A stretch of 64,000 bases of DNA from a virus, in the IMG/VR virus record IMGVR_UViG_3300023174_005819, positions 1-64,000 of that record, one strand, 5' to 3'. This document shows positions 14,232 through 22,115 of the stretch, one piece after another; positions within the stretch are counted from its first letter, which is position 1, and every line of letters starts with the position of its first letter. Under the pieces are notes generated by a model, which worked only from the letters and a program-made list of their open reading frames with translations, was not told the DNA's origin and made no database searches. The position numbers were made by a program, and so were the translations under genes.

Positions 14232-16493
14232 TTATAGTTTACACGCACCGCTTGAACAATCTCTATCTTCTTTTTGATTTAAAGACTGCTCTTTATCACC
14301 ATCATCTGTGTTATTATAATATAAACTAATTAACCCAAGGCTATAAGCATAAATAAGCTCTTTCATAACCTTTGCATCTGGTAATATGTTGTTTTCATAA
14401 TGGCTATAGTTGTAGTATACATTAGTTGATATGGCCATGTCAATATATTTTTGAATAACTGCATTGATTTTTAATAGTCCGCTATTGTCTTTAAGATCAT
14501 AAGCTAATTCATAATTATCATCATATTTACCAATTCCTGGAACCATAACTGGAAGTTTACCCATTTTACTGGTTTTATATGTTATAAGACTACGAATAGG
14601 TTCGACTCCATTTGTTGAGCATTGAATTACTGAACTACTTTCGCAGGGCATACAAGAAGATAATGTAGAATGCCTCAAGCCAAATTCTTTAATATCTTTT
14701 CTTAGTTTATCCCAATCAAGAGATAATTTTCTTTTAACTAATTCGTCTACTTTATCTTTGTATGTATCAATAGGTAGTATACCTTTTGAATATTTGGTTC
14801 TATCAAACTTATCGCATTTGCCTTTTTCTTTAGCTAATTCAAGACTACTTTTTAATAGATAATATTGAAAATGCTCCATCCATTCATCAACTACAGATAG
14901 TGTTTTGTCTGAACTATATTTTAATTCATTTTTCGCCAAGAAAGCTGCCAGATTTGTAATTCCGACTCCAAGGCTTCTTCTTTTTTTAGCAAAATTTTCA
15001 GCAGCAATATTAAAATAATCTTGAAGCTCAATGATTTCATCTAGAAATCTTACGATAAGATCGCAGGTCTTCTCAAGATCTTGCCAGTTTTTTATTTCTA
15101 GCATGTTTACCGCTGAAAGAATACACATTCCGATTTCGCCCTCTTTATCGTGATAATCATTTAATGGAATAGTAGGATGAATAACTTCTGTGCAAAGATT
15201 ACTCATTGTGACTTTATCTAACCATGCTCCGTGATTGTTTGCGTGATCTACATTTAAAATATAAATTCTACCAGTTTCAACTCTTTCTTTAATAATAAGA
15301 GAGAATAGTTTGCGAGCAGACATTTTCTTTTTTAATTTTAATTTTTTAGATTCACATTCTTTGTATACTTTATCGAAGTCTTTTGTTCCCCATGCCTCAT
15401 AAAGCTCTGGAACTTCTGCATTATTAAATAGAGTAATATCTTCATCTTTTAAGATTCTATCATAAAATAACTTGCTCATACCAACTGTGTAGTCAAGTTT
15501 ACGAACTCTATTGTCATCTGTTCCTGCATTATTTTTCAATACAACAATATCTTCAATTTCATAATGCCACCATTGAATATTGCAGGTTGCGCTACCACCT
15601 CTCAATCCATTTTGTTGCCATGCCTTTACGCTACTTTCATAGATTTTTAAAAATGGAATTAAACCAGTATGTACAACTTCCCCATTCTTAATAGAAGATC
15701 CAATAGCTCTAATCTTACTTATATCAATTCCAATTCCACATCTATTCGCAGTAGCCATACTAACTGCAGTAGCACTAGCAGTAATGCTATCTTTTGTATC
15801 GTCTACTCCAATTAAGCAGCAACTAGCGTAATTTCTGCTAGATGTTCTAACTCCTGCCATTACTGGTGTTGGAAGATTAATTTTATGTTTACTAATAGCA
15901 TCGTAAAATTTTCTAACATAAGAAAGTCTTGTTTCTGCTGGATATTTTGCAAAAGCATAAGCTGATATCAAAATATAAGCAAATTGTGGGGTTTCGTGAA
16001 TTTCTCCAGTAGTTCTATTCTTAATTAAATATTTATCACAAAGCTGCTTGATTCCAGCATAAGTAAAAATAAAATCTCTATCGTGATCAATAAATTCCCC
16101 AATTTTATTTATCTCATCTTCTGAGTAATGATTTAAAATACTTAGGTCATAAACTTTATTTTTAATATTTTGATTTAAAAATTCTGATAATCTGGGGGCA
16201 TGTTTACCTTTCCAAACATCTTTTCTAAGCTGATAGTTCAATAACCTTGCTGCAACATATTGATAATTTGGTTTTTCAATTGAAATTAAATTTGCCGCGC
16301 TTTCAATTAAAAGATTATGAATTTCCTTCGTATTAATTCCATCGTGAATATTAATTTTTGCGTTAATCTCAATATCCGTTAAACTAACTCCGCTATAACC
16401 ATCAATCGCCCAGTTAATTACTTTGTTTATTTTTTCTATATTAAACTTTTCAGTAGAACCATTTCTTTTTTTAACATTCGTATTTTTATTCAT
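14232..16493 (-). CDS. nrdA: Ribonucleotide reductase class Ia alpha subunit
   Basis: 753 aa, full family length. N-terminal ATP-cone (VKKRNGSTEKFNIEKI, residues 8-23, onward to about 95), active-site cysteines near 225-226 (NYASCC) and 457 (EIGMCILS), the NLCTEV catalytic triad N432/C434/E436, and PCESSSVIQCSTNGVEP. The tail ends DRDCSSGACKL, with the C-x4-C pair (C746, C751) that is re-reduced by thioredoxin or glutaredoxin. The intact ATP-cone suggests dATP feedback may be kept. First gene of an operon with nrdB. Confidence 0.97.
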   Translation of the reverse strand: MNKNTNVKKRNGSTEKFNIEKINKVINWAIDGYSGVSLTDIEINAKINIHDGINTKEIHNLLIESAANLISIEKPNYQYVAARLLNYQLRKDVWKGKHAPRLSEFLNQNIKNKVYDLSILNHYSEDEINKIGEFIDHDRDFIFTYAGIKQLCDKYLIKNRTTGEIHETPQFAYILISAYAFAKYPAETRLSYVRKFYDAISKHKINLPTPVMAGVRTSSRNYASCCLIGVDDTKDSITASATAVSMATANRCGIGIDISKIRAIGSSIKNGEVVHTGLIPFLKIYESSVKAWQQNGLRGGSATCNIQWWHYEIEDIVVLKNNAGTDDNRVRKLDYTVGMSKLFYDRILKDEDITLFNNAEVPELYEAWGTKDFDKVYKECESKKLKLKKKMSARKLFSLIIKERVETGRIYILNVDHANNHGAWLDKVTMSNLCTEVIHPTIPLNDYHDKEGEIGMCILSAVNMLEIKNWQDLEKTCDLIVRFLDEIIELQDYFNIAAENFAKKRRSLGVGITNLAAFLAKNELKYSSDKTLSVVDEWMEHFQYYLLKSSLELAKEKGKCDKFDRTKYSKGILPIDTYKDKVDELVKRKLSLDWDKLRKDIKEFGLRHSTLSSCMPCESSSVIQCSTNGVEPIRSLITYKTSKMGKLPVMVPGIGKYDDNYELAYDLKDNSGLLKINAVIQKYIDMAISTNVYYNYSHYENNILPDAKVMKELIYAYSLGLISLYYNNTDDGDKEQSLNQKEDRDCSSGACKL

Positions 16494-16569
16494 AATGTAA
16501 CTAGTACAAAAACTATATTACATTCTTTTTTAAAATAAGGAAAGAAAATTTTTAAAAGTTATAAACAAT

Positions 16570-16920
16570 TTACTCTAAATGACTTTTAGGGTGTACTCGA
16601 CCTTTTCTTTTTTTACTCCAATTTTTATAGTAGTTATTTTTTACTGGATCTTTGCCATAAACCTTTTTTCTTTTTTCTGAAAGCTCCGAGCTTCTATCCC
16701 AAAGATCTCCAATACTACCCTTTTGATTTTTTGTATATTCAGAAAATTGTTTATCTGTTGTTTCAGCTTTTAATGTTCCATGAGTATTAACTTCTGGAAC
16801 TGTAAAGACTCTTTTCCATTCTATTCCTTTTTTATCAATATATACGTGATCGTCATGTACAGATTGTACGACATCTATTGTTTCTTCAGTTTCTGGATGT
16901 ATATAGGTATATAGTGGCAT
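16570..16920 (-). CDS. FmdB-like phage protein
   Basis: 116 aa. MPLYTYIHPETEETIDVVQS then GIEWKRVFTVPEV follows the FmdB N-terminal layout (MPxYxYxCxxCg..fE) but the zinc-ribbon cysteines are missing. The rest is hydrophilic, with SIGDLWDRSSELSEKRKKVYGKDPV and a basic end KNWSKKRKGRVHPKS. Related proteins are common in large phages; role unknown. It begins directly after the glycosyltransferase stop. Confidence 0.6.
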   Translation of the reverse strand: MPLYTYIHPETEETIDVVQSVHDDHVYIDKKGIEWKRVFTVPEVNTHGTLKAETTDKQFSEYTKNQKGSIGDLWDRSSELSEKRKKVYGKDPVKNNYYKNWSKKRKGRVHPKSHLE

Positions 16921-18006
16921 TTATTTTAAATAAGATAAAATATTTTCTGTTAATTTCTCTGAAGTAAATTCTTGTTGCAATTTTAAACCTTCTTTATTAA
17001 TTTTATTAGTCTCTACTCTTTTTATTGCTAATTCACAAGCTGAAATAAAATTATCTTCATCAAAATCATAGATATTGCCTTGATTATATGGTAAGCCTTT
17101 ATTAAAAAAGATTCCATCATAAGATTCTATTTTAGAATTAGGTTCTACTAGGACACTATTACTTTCATTAGCCCAAGATTTATATCCATGAGCATCCATT
17201 ATTACTGAATGTTTACCCATAGCGACAGAATGAAATTCTGGTAATCCCCATCCTTCTGCACCACTCATTCCTAGTACGATATTAGCGCTATTTAAAAAAT
17301 CATTGTAAATTTTATTTTGCCCCATAAATGGTAAGAAATTAATATTAAAATAAGTTTTACCTTCTAAAGCTTGAGAAATAAGATTATTTTGATCTTCTGG
17401 TTTCATAAATGGATTAAAAATGGAGCATTGTAGAGCGTATTTTTTATTATTACCAAATTTTTTAGCCCAAAGTTTAATTAATTTTAAATGATGCTTTCTC
17501 TTTTCTAATTTACCAACTAAATTAAAAACAATTCTGTCATCAATAAAATAAGATTTATCTGTTTTATTAAAATTATACTTATCAAAGGCCAGTGGAATAT
17601 ATTCAACATTTTTACATCCAAGATTTTTAAATATTTCTACTGTTTCTTTGCAAGAGAAAAGAACTTTATTGTTATTTTTTACAGTATTTAACTCTACTTT
17701 TGTTGGTTGATCTAATTCATAAAAACTAAGTAAAACTTGTTCGTTAGAATAGCTTTCAAATGATCCATTAAGATGCCAGAGTTTAAATAATTTATTTTTT
17801 CTATTAAATGATTCTAGTGAGGTATTAATTGATTCTTGTAACCAAGTACTAAATTCTTGAGTTAAATCGGATTGAGTAGATAGATCAACATTACCAATAG
17901 GTAAAATACCTACATTAGTTTTAGAATTAAATAACTCTCTAAGAACTAATGTAGATATCTGACCAAAACTTACTGAATTTATTGGTAAGTTAAGAGTTAA
18001 ACTCAT
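16921..18006 (-). CDS. GT-B glycosyltransferase (GT4/GT1-like)
   Basis: 361 aa. N-terminal Rossmann half, then FNLVGKLEKRKHHLKLIKLWA (start of the second domain) and GAEGWGLPEFHSVAMGKHSVI, the EX7E-type donor site, followed by DAHGYKSW. This is a retaining-type transferase using a nucleotide sugar. Its start overlaps the upstream small-protein gene by 4 nt. It is separated from the main glycan block but in the company of nucleotide-metabolism genes. Confidence 0.8.
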   Translation of the reverse strand: MSLTLNLPINSVSFGQISTLVLRELFNSKTNVGILPIGNVDLSTQSDLTQEFSTWLQESINTSLESFNRKNKLFKLWHLNGSFESYSNEQVLLSFYELDQPTKVELNTVKNNNKVLFSCKETVEIFKNLGCKNVEYIPLAFDKYNFNKTDKSYFIDDRIVFNLVGKLEKRKHHLKLIKLWAKKFGNNKKYALQCSIFNPFMKPEDQNNLISQALEGKTYFNINFLPFMGQNKIYNDFLNSANIVLGMSGAEGWGLPEFHSVAMGKHSVIMDAHGYKSWANESNSVLVEPNSKIESYDGIFFNKGLPYNQGNIYDFDEDNFISACELAIKRVETNKINKEGLKLQQEFTSEKLTENILSYLK

Positions 18007-18308
18007 AGGATGTCATCTTCATCCTCTTCAATAACTGGTTGAGCTTTCTTTACTGGAGCAGTTTTAGCTGCTGGTACAGAAGCTACAGTTTTGTTTTGAC
18101 TGTCCAAAGGCTTAGATACGTATAACCTATAATCTGGAGCCTTTTCATTTGTCTTTTTGCTATTAGCAAAAACTACAACATCAATTCTTTGACCATCATG
18201 ATCATTAATATAACCAGACAGAAATGACATTCCTGTTTTGCTTTTCTTTTTCCAAAGTGCGCCTAGCTCATTTTGGTTCTTATTTGTATTTTGATTTGTA
18301 TTATTCAT
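18003..18308 (-). CDS. Small phage protein with acidic C-terminal tip
   Basis: 101 aa. Central segment ELGALWKKKSKTGMSFLSGYI then QRIDVVVFANSKKTNEKAPDYRLYVSKP looks like a small beta domain; residues 75-92 are a Pro/Ala/Lys linker and the tail is VIEEDEDDIL. The layout of small beta core, flexible linker and acidic tip with terminal hydrophobics resembles single-stranded DNA-binding or scaffold proteins (inference). It overlaps the next gene by 4 nt. Confidence 0.5.
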   Translation of the reverse strand: MNNTNQNTNKNQNELGALWKKKSKTGMSFLSGYINDHDGQRIDVVVFANSKKTNEKAPDYRLYVSKPLDSQNKTVASVPAAKTAPVKKAQPVIEEDEDDIL

Positions 18309-18329
18309 TTTTATATTGTATATCTTTTA

Positions 18330-18923
18330 TTATATTTTGTCAAAAGAATTTTTACTTTCAACTTTAGTTTTTAATAGTTTAATAGCTTTATTATGAATAT
18401 TAATAGCCGTTTGCGTACTTATCTTTAATTTTTTAGCTATTTTATTCCAAGGGGTTTTCTTGTTAGAATCATTTAAATATCGCATTTTGAATATCTTCTG
18501 TATTCTTTCGTCCGAACAAGATTCAATAATATTCATAATATATTCATTAATATTTTTATATTCTTTTTGAATTGGAGTATTTTTTTCTATTAAGTAGTTT
18601 AACTTATCAGTTTCAAGGGTTAAGTAATGACTATTTTCGTTCATGCAATTAAGGCATTGATATCTTACTTGATTATATAACCAAGTTGAAAATTTGGAAT
18701 TTTTATTCTCATCAAAACTTAATGCAGATTTATATACTATATAGTCTTTTTGATCTATTACATCTTGAAGATGAACTCCAGATGCAATCATAGGACTAGA
18801 GTATTTTTTATATAAAGAATTACAAAGAGCAGAATGTTTTTGAATTAAAGCTTTTAATGCTTCTTCATCATTCTTTTCTTTTATATTCTTTACTAAAGTA
18901 ATGTCGTCTGTTATTATATTCAT
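18330..18923 (-). CDS. RNA polymerase sigma-like factor
   Basis: 197 aa from the ATG at 18923; an upstream ATG at 18953 would overlap the preceding gene. Region 2-like helices (ALIQKHSALCNSLYKKYSS, DVIDQKDYIVYKSALSFD, FSTWLYNQVRYQCLNCMNE) and a region 4-like helix-turn-helix (WNKIAKKLKISTQTAINIHNKAIKLLK) mark a short sigma70-family factor lacking region 1, comparable in size to late sigma factors of T4-like phages. It may redirect host RNA polymerase to a class of phage promoters; which class is not visible. Confidence 0.75.
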   Translation of the reverse strand: MNIITDDITLVKNIKEKNDEEALKALIQKHSALCNSLYKKYSSPMIASGVHLQDVIDQKDYIVYKSALSFDENKNSKFSTWLYNQVRYQCLNCMNENSHYLTLETDKLNYLIEKNTPIQKEYKNINEYIMNIIESCSDERIQKIFKMRYLNDSNKKTPWNKIAKKLKISTQTAINIHNKAIKLLKTKVESKNSFDKI

Positions 18924-18924
18924 A

Positions 18925-19512
18925 TTATTTTTTATTTTGTAAATATTTTTCATAAATATTTTTTAATTGTTTTTGCATTAATTCATATAAGAAATTAACG
19001 TCTTGACAAGTTTCCCAAACTATACTTATATCGGATACAGCTTTGAGTTTATTATCATTAGATTTTTCTTCTATATTAGCTGGAGGGACTAAAGAGCCAT
19101 CGTCCAGTTTCCTTGAAATATGCACTAAGATGCCATTATGTGATTTTATCCAAGAGTATTCATCATCTTTGTACTCTATATATCTTACGTCTGTTACAAT
19201 TGGTACAACATTATTAGCAATTAATTTATTGACTTCTGGTTGAATTGTGGAAGTCCAGTATTTTCCATCCGTTTGGATTCTTCTACATTTTCCATAAGCA
19301 ACCATGAGTGGTCTTACTATTTCTTTGTTTTCTGGACTGCAATTTAGTAAGTCTATTTTAAATTTATCTTTAGTAAAATCGTATAGTTCATTTTTTAATG
19401 CATCAGCAAAAGCTAATCTTTGCGATTTAATTGCTTTTTCTTCTAGATACCTTTTTAAAATAGAATAAAAAGTATCTTTTCCAGATCGAGCTACTCCAGT
19501 TAATCCAATCAT
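18925..19512 (-). CDS. Deoxynucleoside monophosphate kinase
   Basis: 195 aa. P-loop GVARSGKDT at residues 6-14, followed by LEEKAIKSQRLAFADALKNELY and the VPIVTDVRYIEYKDD segment (DVR base-recognition motif), as in T4 gp1-type dNMP kinases. It phosphorylates dNMPs to dNDPs and sits with dCMP deaminase, RNR and purine enzymes, forming a dNTP supply group. It starts 4 nt after the secreted repeat protein gene on the same strand. Confidence 0.82.
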   Translation of the reverse strand: MIGLTGVARSGKDTFYSILKRYLEEKAIKSQRLAFADALKNELYDFTKDKFKIDLLNCSPENKEIVRPLMVAYGKCRRIQTDGKYWTSTIQPEVNKLIANNVVPIVTDVRYIEYKDDEYSWIKSHNGILVHISRKLDDGSLVPPANIEEKSNDNKLKAVSDISIVWETCQDVNFLYELMQKQLKNIYEKYLQNKK

Positions 19513-19515
19513 TTG

Positions 19516-20001
19516 TTATTCTCCATAAGATATATCTCCAGTTCCGTCGTATTTTGGATAATCTTGTCCAGTTCGAATTTGTTGTGTTCTAACTTGAGTT
19601 TGTATATTTTCTTTTAAAGCTTTAGTATTCACGCTTGGATCGATATTTTTTGCTTCAAATGGTTGGGCAAATATCGTACCACGAGATTGATTAGTAGATT
19701 TATAATCAGTCTTGTATGTTCTATATATTTTATTGTTAACTATATAATACTCTGGAAATGGTTTAGAAAATATAGTTCCATGAGATTGATTTGTTCCATT
19801 TCCGCCACCAGTTTTATATGTTTGGTAGACTTCTATTCCTCTAGCGGTTTTAACATAATTATATTCTTGGAATGGTTTATTGAAAATTGTACCATCAGAT
19901 TGATTTGTTCCACCACCCGTAGTTTTATATGTTTCGTACACAGCTCCAGATTGAGCGACTGCGAAATTAGCTATAAATGATAGTAGTATTATATATTTCA
20001 T
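19516..20001 (-). CDS. Secreted protein with three tandem repeats
   Basis: 161 aa. Signal peptide at residues 1-17 (MKYIILLSFIANFAVAQ). Three repeats follow: 21-47 (VYETYKT...TNQSDGTIFNKPFQEY), 58-85 (VYQTYKT...TNQSHGTIFSKPFPEY) and 92-117 (IYRTYKT...TNQSRGTIFAQPF). Each has the core YxTYKT, TNQSxGTIF and PF. The C-terminus is helical then acidic (GDISYGE). No family recognised. It overlaps the deaminase gene by 4 nt, which ties it to the nucleotide operon although it is exported. A surface or periplasmic role is inferred from the signal peptide only. Confidence 0.7.
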   Translation of the reverse strand: MKYIILLSFIANFAVAQSGAVYETYKTTGGGTNQSDGTIFNKPFQEYNYVKTARGIEVYQTYKTGGGNGTNQSHGTIFSKPFPEYYIVNNKIYRTYKTDYKSTNQSRGTIFAQPFEAKNIDPSVNTKALKENIQTQVRTQQIRTGQDYPKYDGTGDISYGE

Positions 20002-20411
20002 ATTTTAATTAATTCTATATTGTAAAATTTAAATATTTCTTTGGCTGTAGAATCCTTTTCATATTCTTCTGAGTATACCACACTTTTAACTCCATATGCA
20101 ACAATATTAGTAGCACAATTTGAACAAGGTAATAAAGTGGAAGCTAGTAAGTGTGGTTGGTCTCCTCTTTTAACCAAAGATAAAGCGTTGGTTTCAGCGT
20201 GGACCATGTACTTTCTTCTATTATCTCTATCTCTAAAGAAATCTTCATTGATGCTAAACTTAGGTAATAAACCATTATATCCTACAGATAATACTCTACC
20301 ATCTTTATTTAATATGCATACCCCAACTTTTTTATATGGATCTTCTGATCTTCTTGACCAAATTCTTGCTGTTTCAATCGCAGCTTCTATAAATGATATT
20401 CTATTATTCAT
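19998..20411 (-). CDS. dCMP/CMP deaminase family enzyme
   Basis: 137 aa. Zinc site H71-A-E73 (VHAETNAL) and PCSNC (C96, C99); E73 is the proton shuttle. Substrate loop GYNGLLP at 45-50 is typical of dCMP deaminases. The product dUMP feeds thymidylate synthesis by the ThyX encoded at 49955-50611. Short tail IELIKI. Preceded by a tiny hydrophobic peptide gene that shares its promoter. Confidence 0.92.
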   Translation of the reverse strand: MNNRISFIEAAIETARIWSRRSEDPYKKVGVCILNKDGRVLSVGYNGLLPKFSINEDFFRDRDNRRKYMVHAETNALSLVKRGDQPHLLASTLLPCSNCATNIVAYGVKSVVYSEEYEKDSTAKEIFKFYNIELIKI

Positions 20412-20478
20412 TTTGAAAAAAATGCCACTTTATCGCTATTCCAACTCCTATTGCTATGCATATAATTGTTTGAAACAT
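20404..20478 (-). CDS. 24-aa hydrophobic peptide, first ORF of the deaminase transcript
   Basis: ATG at 20478 lies eight bases after a good promoter; the frame MFQTIICIAIGVGIAIKWHF... ends in TAA at 20404-20406, overlapping the deaminase start. It could be a real membrane peptide or a leader peptide that couples translation. Low confidence because of length. Confidence 0.35.
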   Translation of the reverse strand: MFQTIICIAIGVGIAIKWHFFQNE

Positions 20479-20486
20479 AAGATTAT

Positions 20487-20515
20487 ATATTAAATCTTTT
20501 TTATTTTTAAGTCAA
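20487..20515 (-). promoter_or_regulatory. Promoter of the deaminase-secreted protein-dNMP kinase run
   Basis: -35 TTGACT (20515-20510), 17 bp, -10 TAATAT (20492-20487), eight bases to the ATG at 20478. Divergent from the next promoter, 8 bp away. Confidence 0.6.
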
Positions 20516-20523
20516 TTATTTTC

Positions 20524-20552
20524 TTGATTGTTTATAAAGAATAGTTTAATAT
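20524..20552 (+). promoter_or_regulatory. Promoter of the IMPDH/GMPR-like gene
   Basis: -35 TTGATT (20524-20529), 17 bp, -10 TAATAT (20547-20552), six bases to the ATG at 20559. Confidence 0.6.
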
Positions 20553-20558
20553 AAATAA

Positions 20559-21668
20559 ATGCAAAAACAAGAATTCAAAGAAGCGTTAAGTTACGATGAT
20601 ATTTCGTTGCTCCCAAATTTTTCAGATATCACTTCCAGAAAAGAAGTAGATACAACTACTAAAATTTCAAGAAATTGTAGCATTAAGATTCCAATCGTAC
20701 TTTCTCCAATGGATACAGTATCTTCTGTTAAATCATGTATTAAGATGAATAAACTTGGTGCAGCTGGAGTTTTACATAGGTTCATGTCTGTTGATGATCA
20801 AAGAGCTAAAGCTAGAATTATTAAAGATGAAAGCGATTTCTGTGTCACAGCAATTGGTCTTAAAGATGCAGAAGAAAGAATTAGAGCTACTAGCACATTT
20901 ACTAATCTTTATTTTTTAGATACTGCTAATGGTTTAGCTAAGAATGTAGAAGATTTTCTTAGATGGTATAAAACTTCTGGATTTTCTCAAGATGTTATAG
21001 TAGGTAATACTTTAACAAAAGAAAGTGTTTATAGGCTAGCTAATCTTAAAGCAGATGGATTTAGGCATTTAATTGGTCCAGGTTCTATGTGTTTAACTCA
21101 AGTCAAAACTGGAATTGGATGTCCAAGTCTGACTGGTAATTATTACGCTTGGAAAGCTGTAAGAAATTGGGAACTTTCTCAAGTTGATTTATTTAAACAA
21201 GATAAACCAAATCCATCTCATAGACCTAGTATTCTTGCTGATGGTGGTATACGATATCCAAAAGATTTAGTTAAAGCTATTGCTAGCGGATGTGATGCTG
21301 TTATTTGTGGAAGAATTTTCGCTGGACTATCTGATGTTGTTGATGATGAGAATATCATTGAAATAGATGGCAAAAGATTCGCTAAATATAGAGGAATGGC
21401 TAGTCAAGATGTTGTCGAAGATTATGACTTATATGATGGAACTAAAAAGAATCTATTTGTAGAAGGAGATAATACTTTAATTCCAATTATTGAAAATAAA
21501 TCTATTGAAGATATTGTTTATGATTTCACTAATGGTTTAAGAAGTTCTATGAGTTATCTTGGGTTCAGGAATATACAGGATATGCGCGGAGGTCTATGGA
21601 ATAATACTATACAAGCTGTTAGAAATAGTCCGAATAGTATGTATGAGGGATTTGCTCATGGAAAATAA
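20559..21668 (+). CDS. IMP dehydrogenase / GMP reductase family enzyme
   Basis: 369 aa TIM barrel without CBS domains. SYDDISLLPNFSD and IPIVLSPMDTVSS open the barrel; the catalytic loop IGPGSMCLTQ (172-181) has the nucleophile C178; ILADGGIR (225-232) binds phosphate; the flap YRGMASQDVVEDYDLYDG then FVEGDN is intermediate. IMPDH makes XMP from IMP, GMPR makes IMP from GMP; absence of CBS domains and size (about 350 aa) suit GMPR, whereas YRGM and FVEG-like residues recall IMPDH. Either way it acts at the IMP branch point shared with the PurA-like enzyme. Function choice is open. Confidence 0.85.
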   Translation: MQKQEFKEALSYDDISLLPNFSDITSRKEVDTTTKISRNCSIKIPIVLSPMDTVSSVKSCIKMNKLGAAGVLHRFMSVDDQRAKARIIKDESDFCVTAIGLKDAEERIRATSTFTNLYFLDTANGLAKNVEDFLRWYKTSGFSQDVIVGNTLTKESVYRLANLKADGFRHLIGPGSMCLTQVKTGIGCPSLTGNYYAWKAVRNWELSQVDLFKQDKPNPSHRPSILADGGIRYPKDLVKAIASGCDAVICGRIFAGLSDVVDDENIIEIDGKRFAKYRGMASQDVVEDYDLYDGTKKNLFVEGDNTLIPIIENKSIEDIVYDFTNGLRSSMSYLGFRNIQDMRGGLWNNTIQAVRNSPNSMYEGFAHGK

Positions 21669-21697
21669 TTGATTTAAATTAACAAACACCTTATAAT
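21669..21697 (+). promoter_or_regulatory. Promoter of the SEC-C-like small gene
   Basis: -35 TTGATT (21669-21674), 17 bp, -10 TATAAT (21692-21697), six bases to the ATG at 21704. It starts at the base after the previous stop codon. Confidence 0.6.
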
Positions 21698-21703
21698 ATT
21701 AAA

Positions 21704-21964
21704 ATGAATAAAGAAAATGTAGATAAACTTATAAATAGCAATAATCCTTACGCAAGAGGAACTGAGTTTAGTCCTATTGTTAGGATTTACCCTAAGATTT
21801 CAAGAAATATAGTATGCCCTAGTAGTGGTAAAAAATTTAAAAATTGTTGTGGACAAACTGGACAAGATTTCTGTGATAAAGCAAAAGATTCATTAAAAGA
21901 ACATTTAATGAAATTAGTCGATGAACATGAAAAAGAAAAACAAACAGAAAAAACAAAAGAATAA
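21704..21964 (+). CDS. Small protein with SEC-C-like motif
   Basis: 86 aa. Residues 36-50 contain VCPSSGKKFKNCCG, close to the SEC-C zinc motif CxCGSGKKYKxCCG but with one cysteine changed to Ser. N-terminus has NNPYARGTEFSPIVRIYPK; the C-terminus is a highly charged Lys/Glu helix. SEC-C domains bind zinc and occur in SecA and many small proteins. Role here unknown. The last 44 bases overlap the next gene in another frame. Confidence 0.6.
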   Translation: MNKENVDKLINSNNPYARGTEFSPIVRIYPKISRNIVCPSSGKKFKNCCGQTGQDFCDKAKDSLKEHLMKLVDEHEKEKQTEKTKE

Positions 21965-22103
21965 GTATTACGCTATTTTCAGTAAAAGCGATAATTTTCT
22001 TCATGGAGTATTTCCACCATCACAAGATGGTCTTTCTAAAGCTAAAGAATATTTACTAAAATTAGATCCATCAAATAAAAACTATAAGATTAAAAAATAT
22101 TAA
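21921..22103 (+). CDS. Small basic phage protein
   Basis: 60 aa (alternative ATG at 21927). Lysine-rich start, then YYAIFSKSDNFLHGVFPPSQ and SKAKEYLLKLDPSNKNYKIKKY, a conserved-looking unit in small phage proteins. Its TAA at 22101-22103 shares bases with the stop of the convergent membrane-protein gene and sits in a hairpin. Confidence 0.55.
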   Translation: MNMKKKNKQKKQKNKYYAIFSKSDNFLHGVFPPSQDGLSKAKEYLLKLDPSNKNYKIKKY

Positions 22104-22115
22104 TTCTTAATATTT
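22095..22115. terminator. Bidirectional hairpin at convergent gene ends
   Basis: Perfect 9-bp inverted repeat AAATATTAA/TTAATATTT with a 3-base loop, spanning both stop codons. On the minus strand it is followed by a run of T (22096-22091), as in an intrinsic terminator; the plus strand has no U-run. All-AT stem, so modest stability. Confidence 0.55.

Noticed and set aside
20041-20493. 150-aa plus-strand ORF opposite the deaminase
   Set aside because: The minus strand encodes a deaminase with complete motifs; the opposite frame has none.
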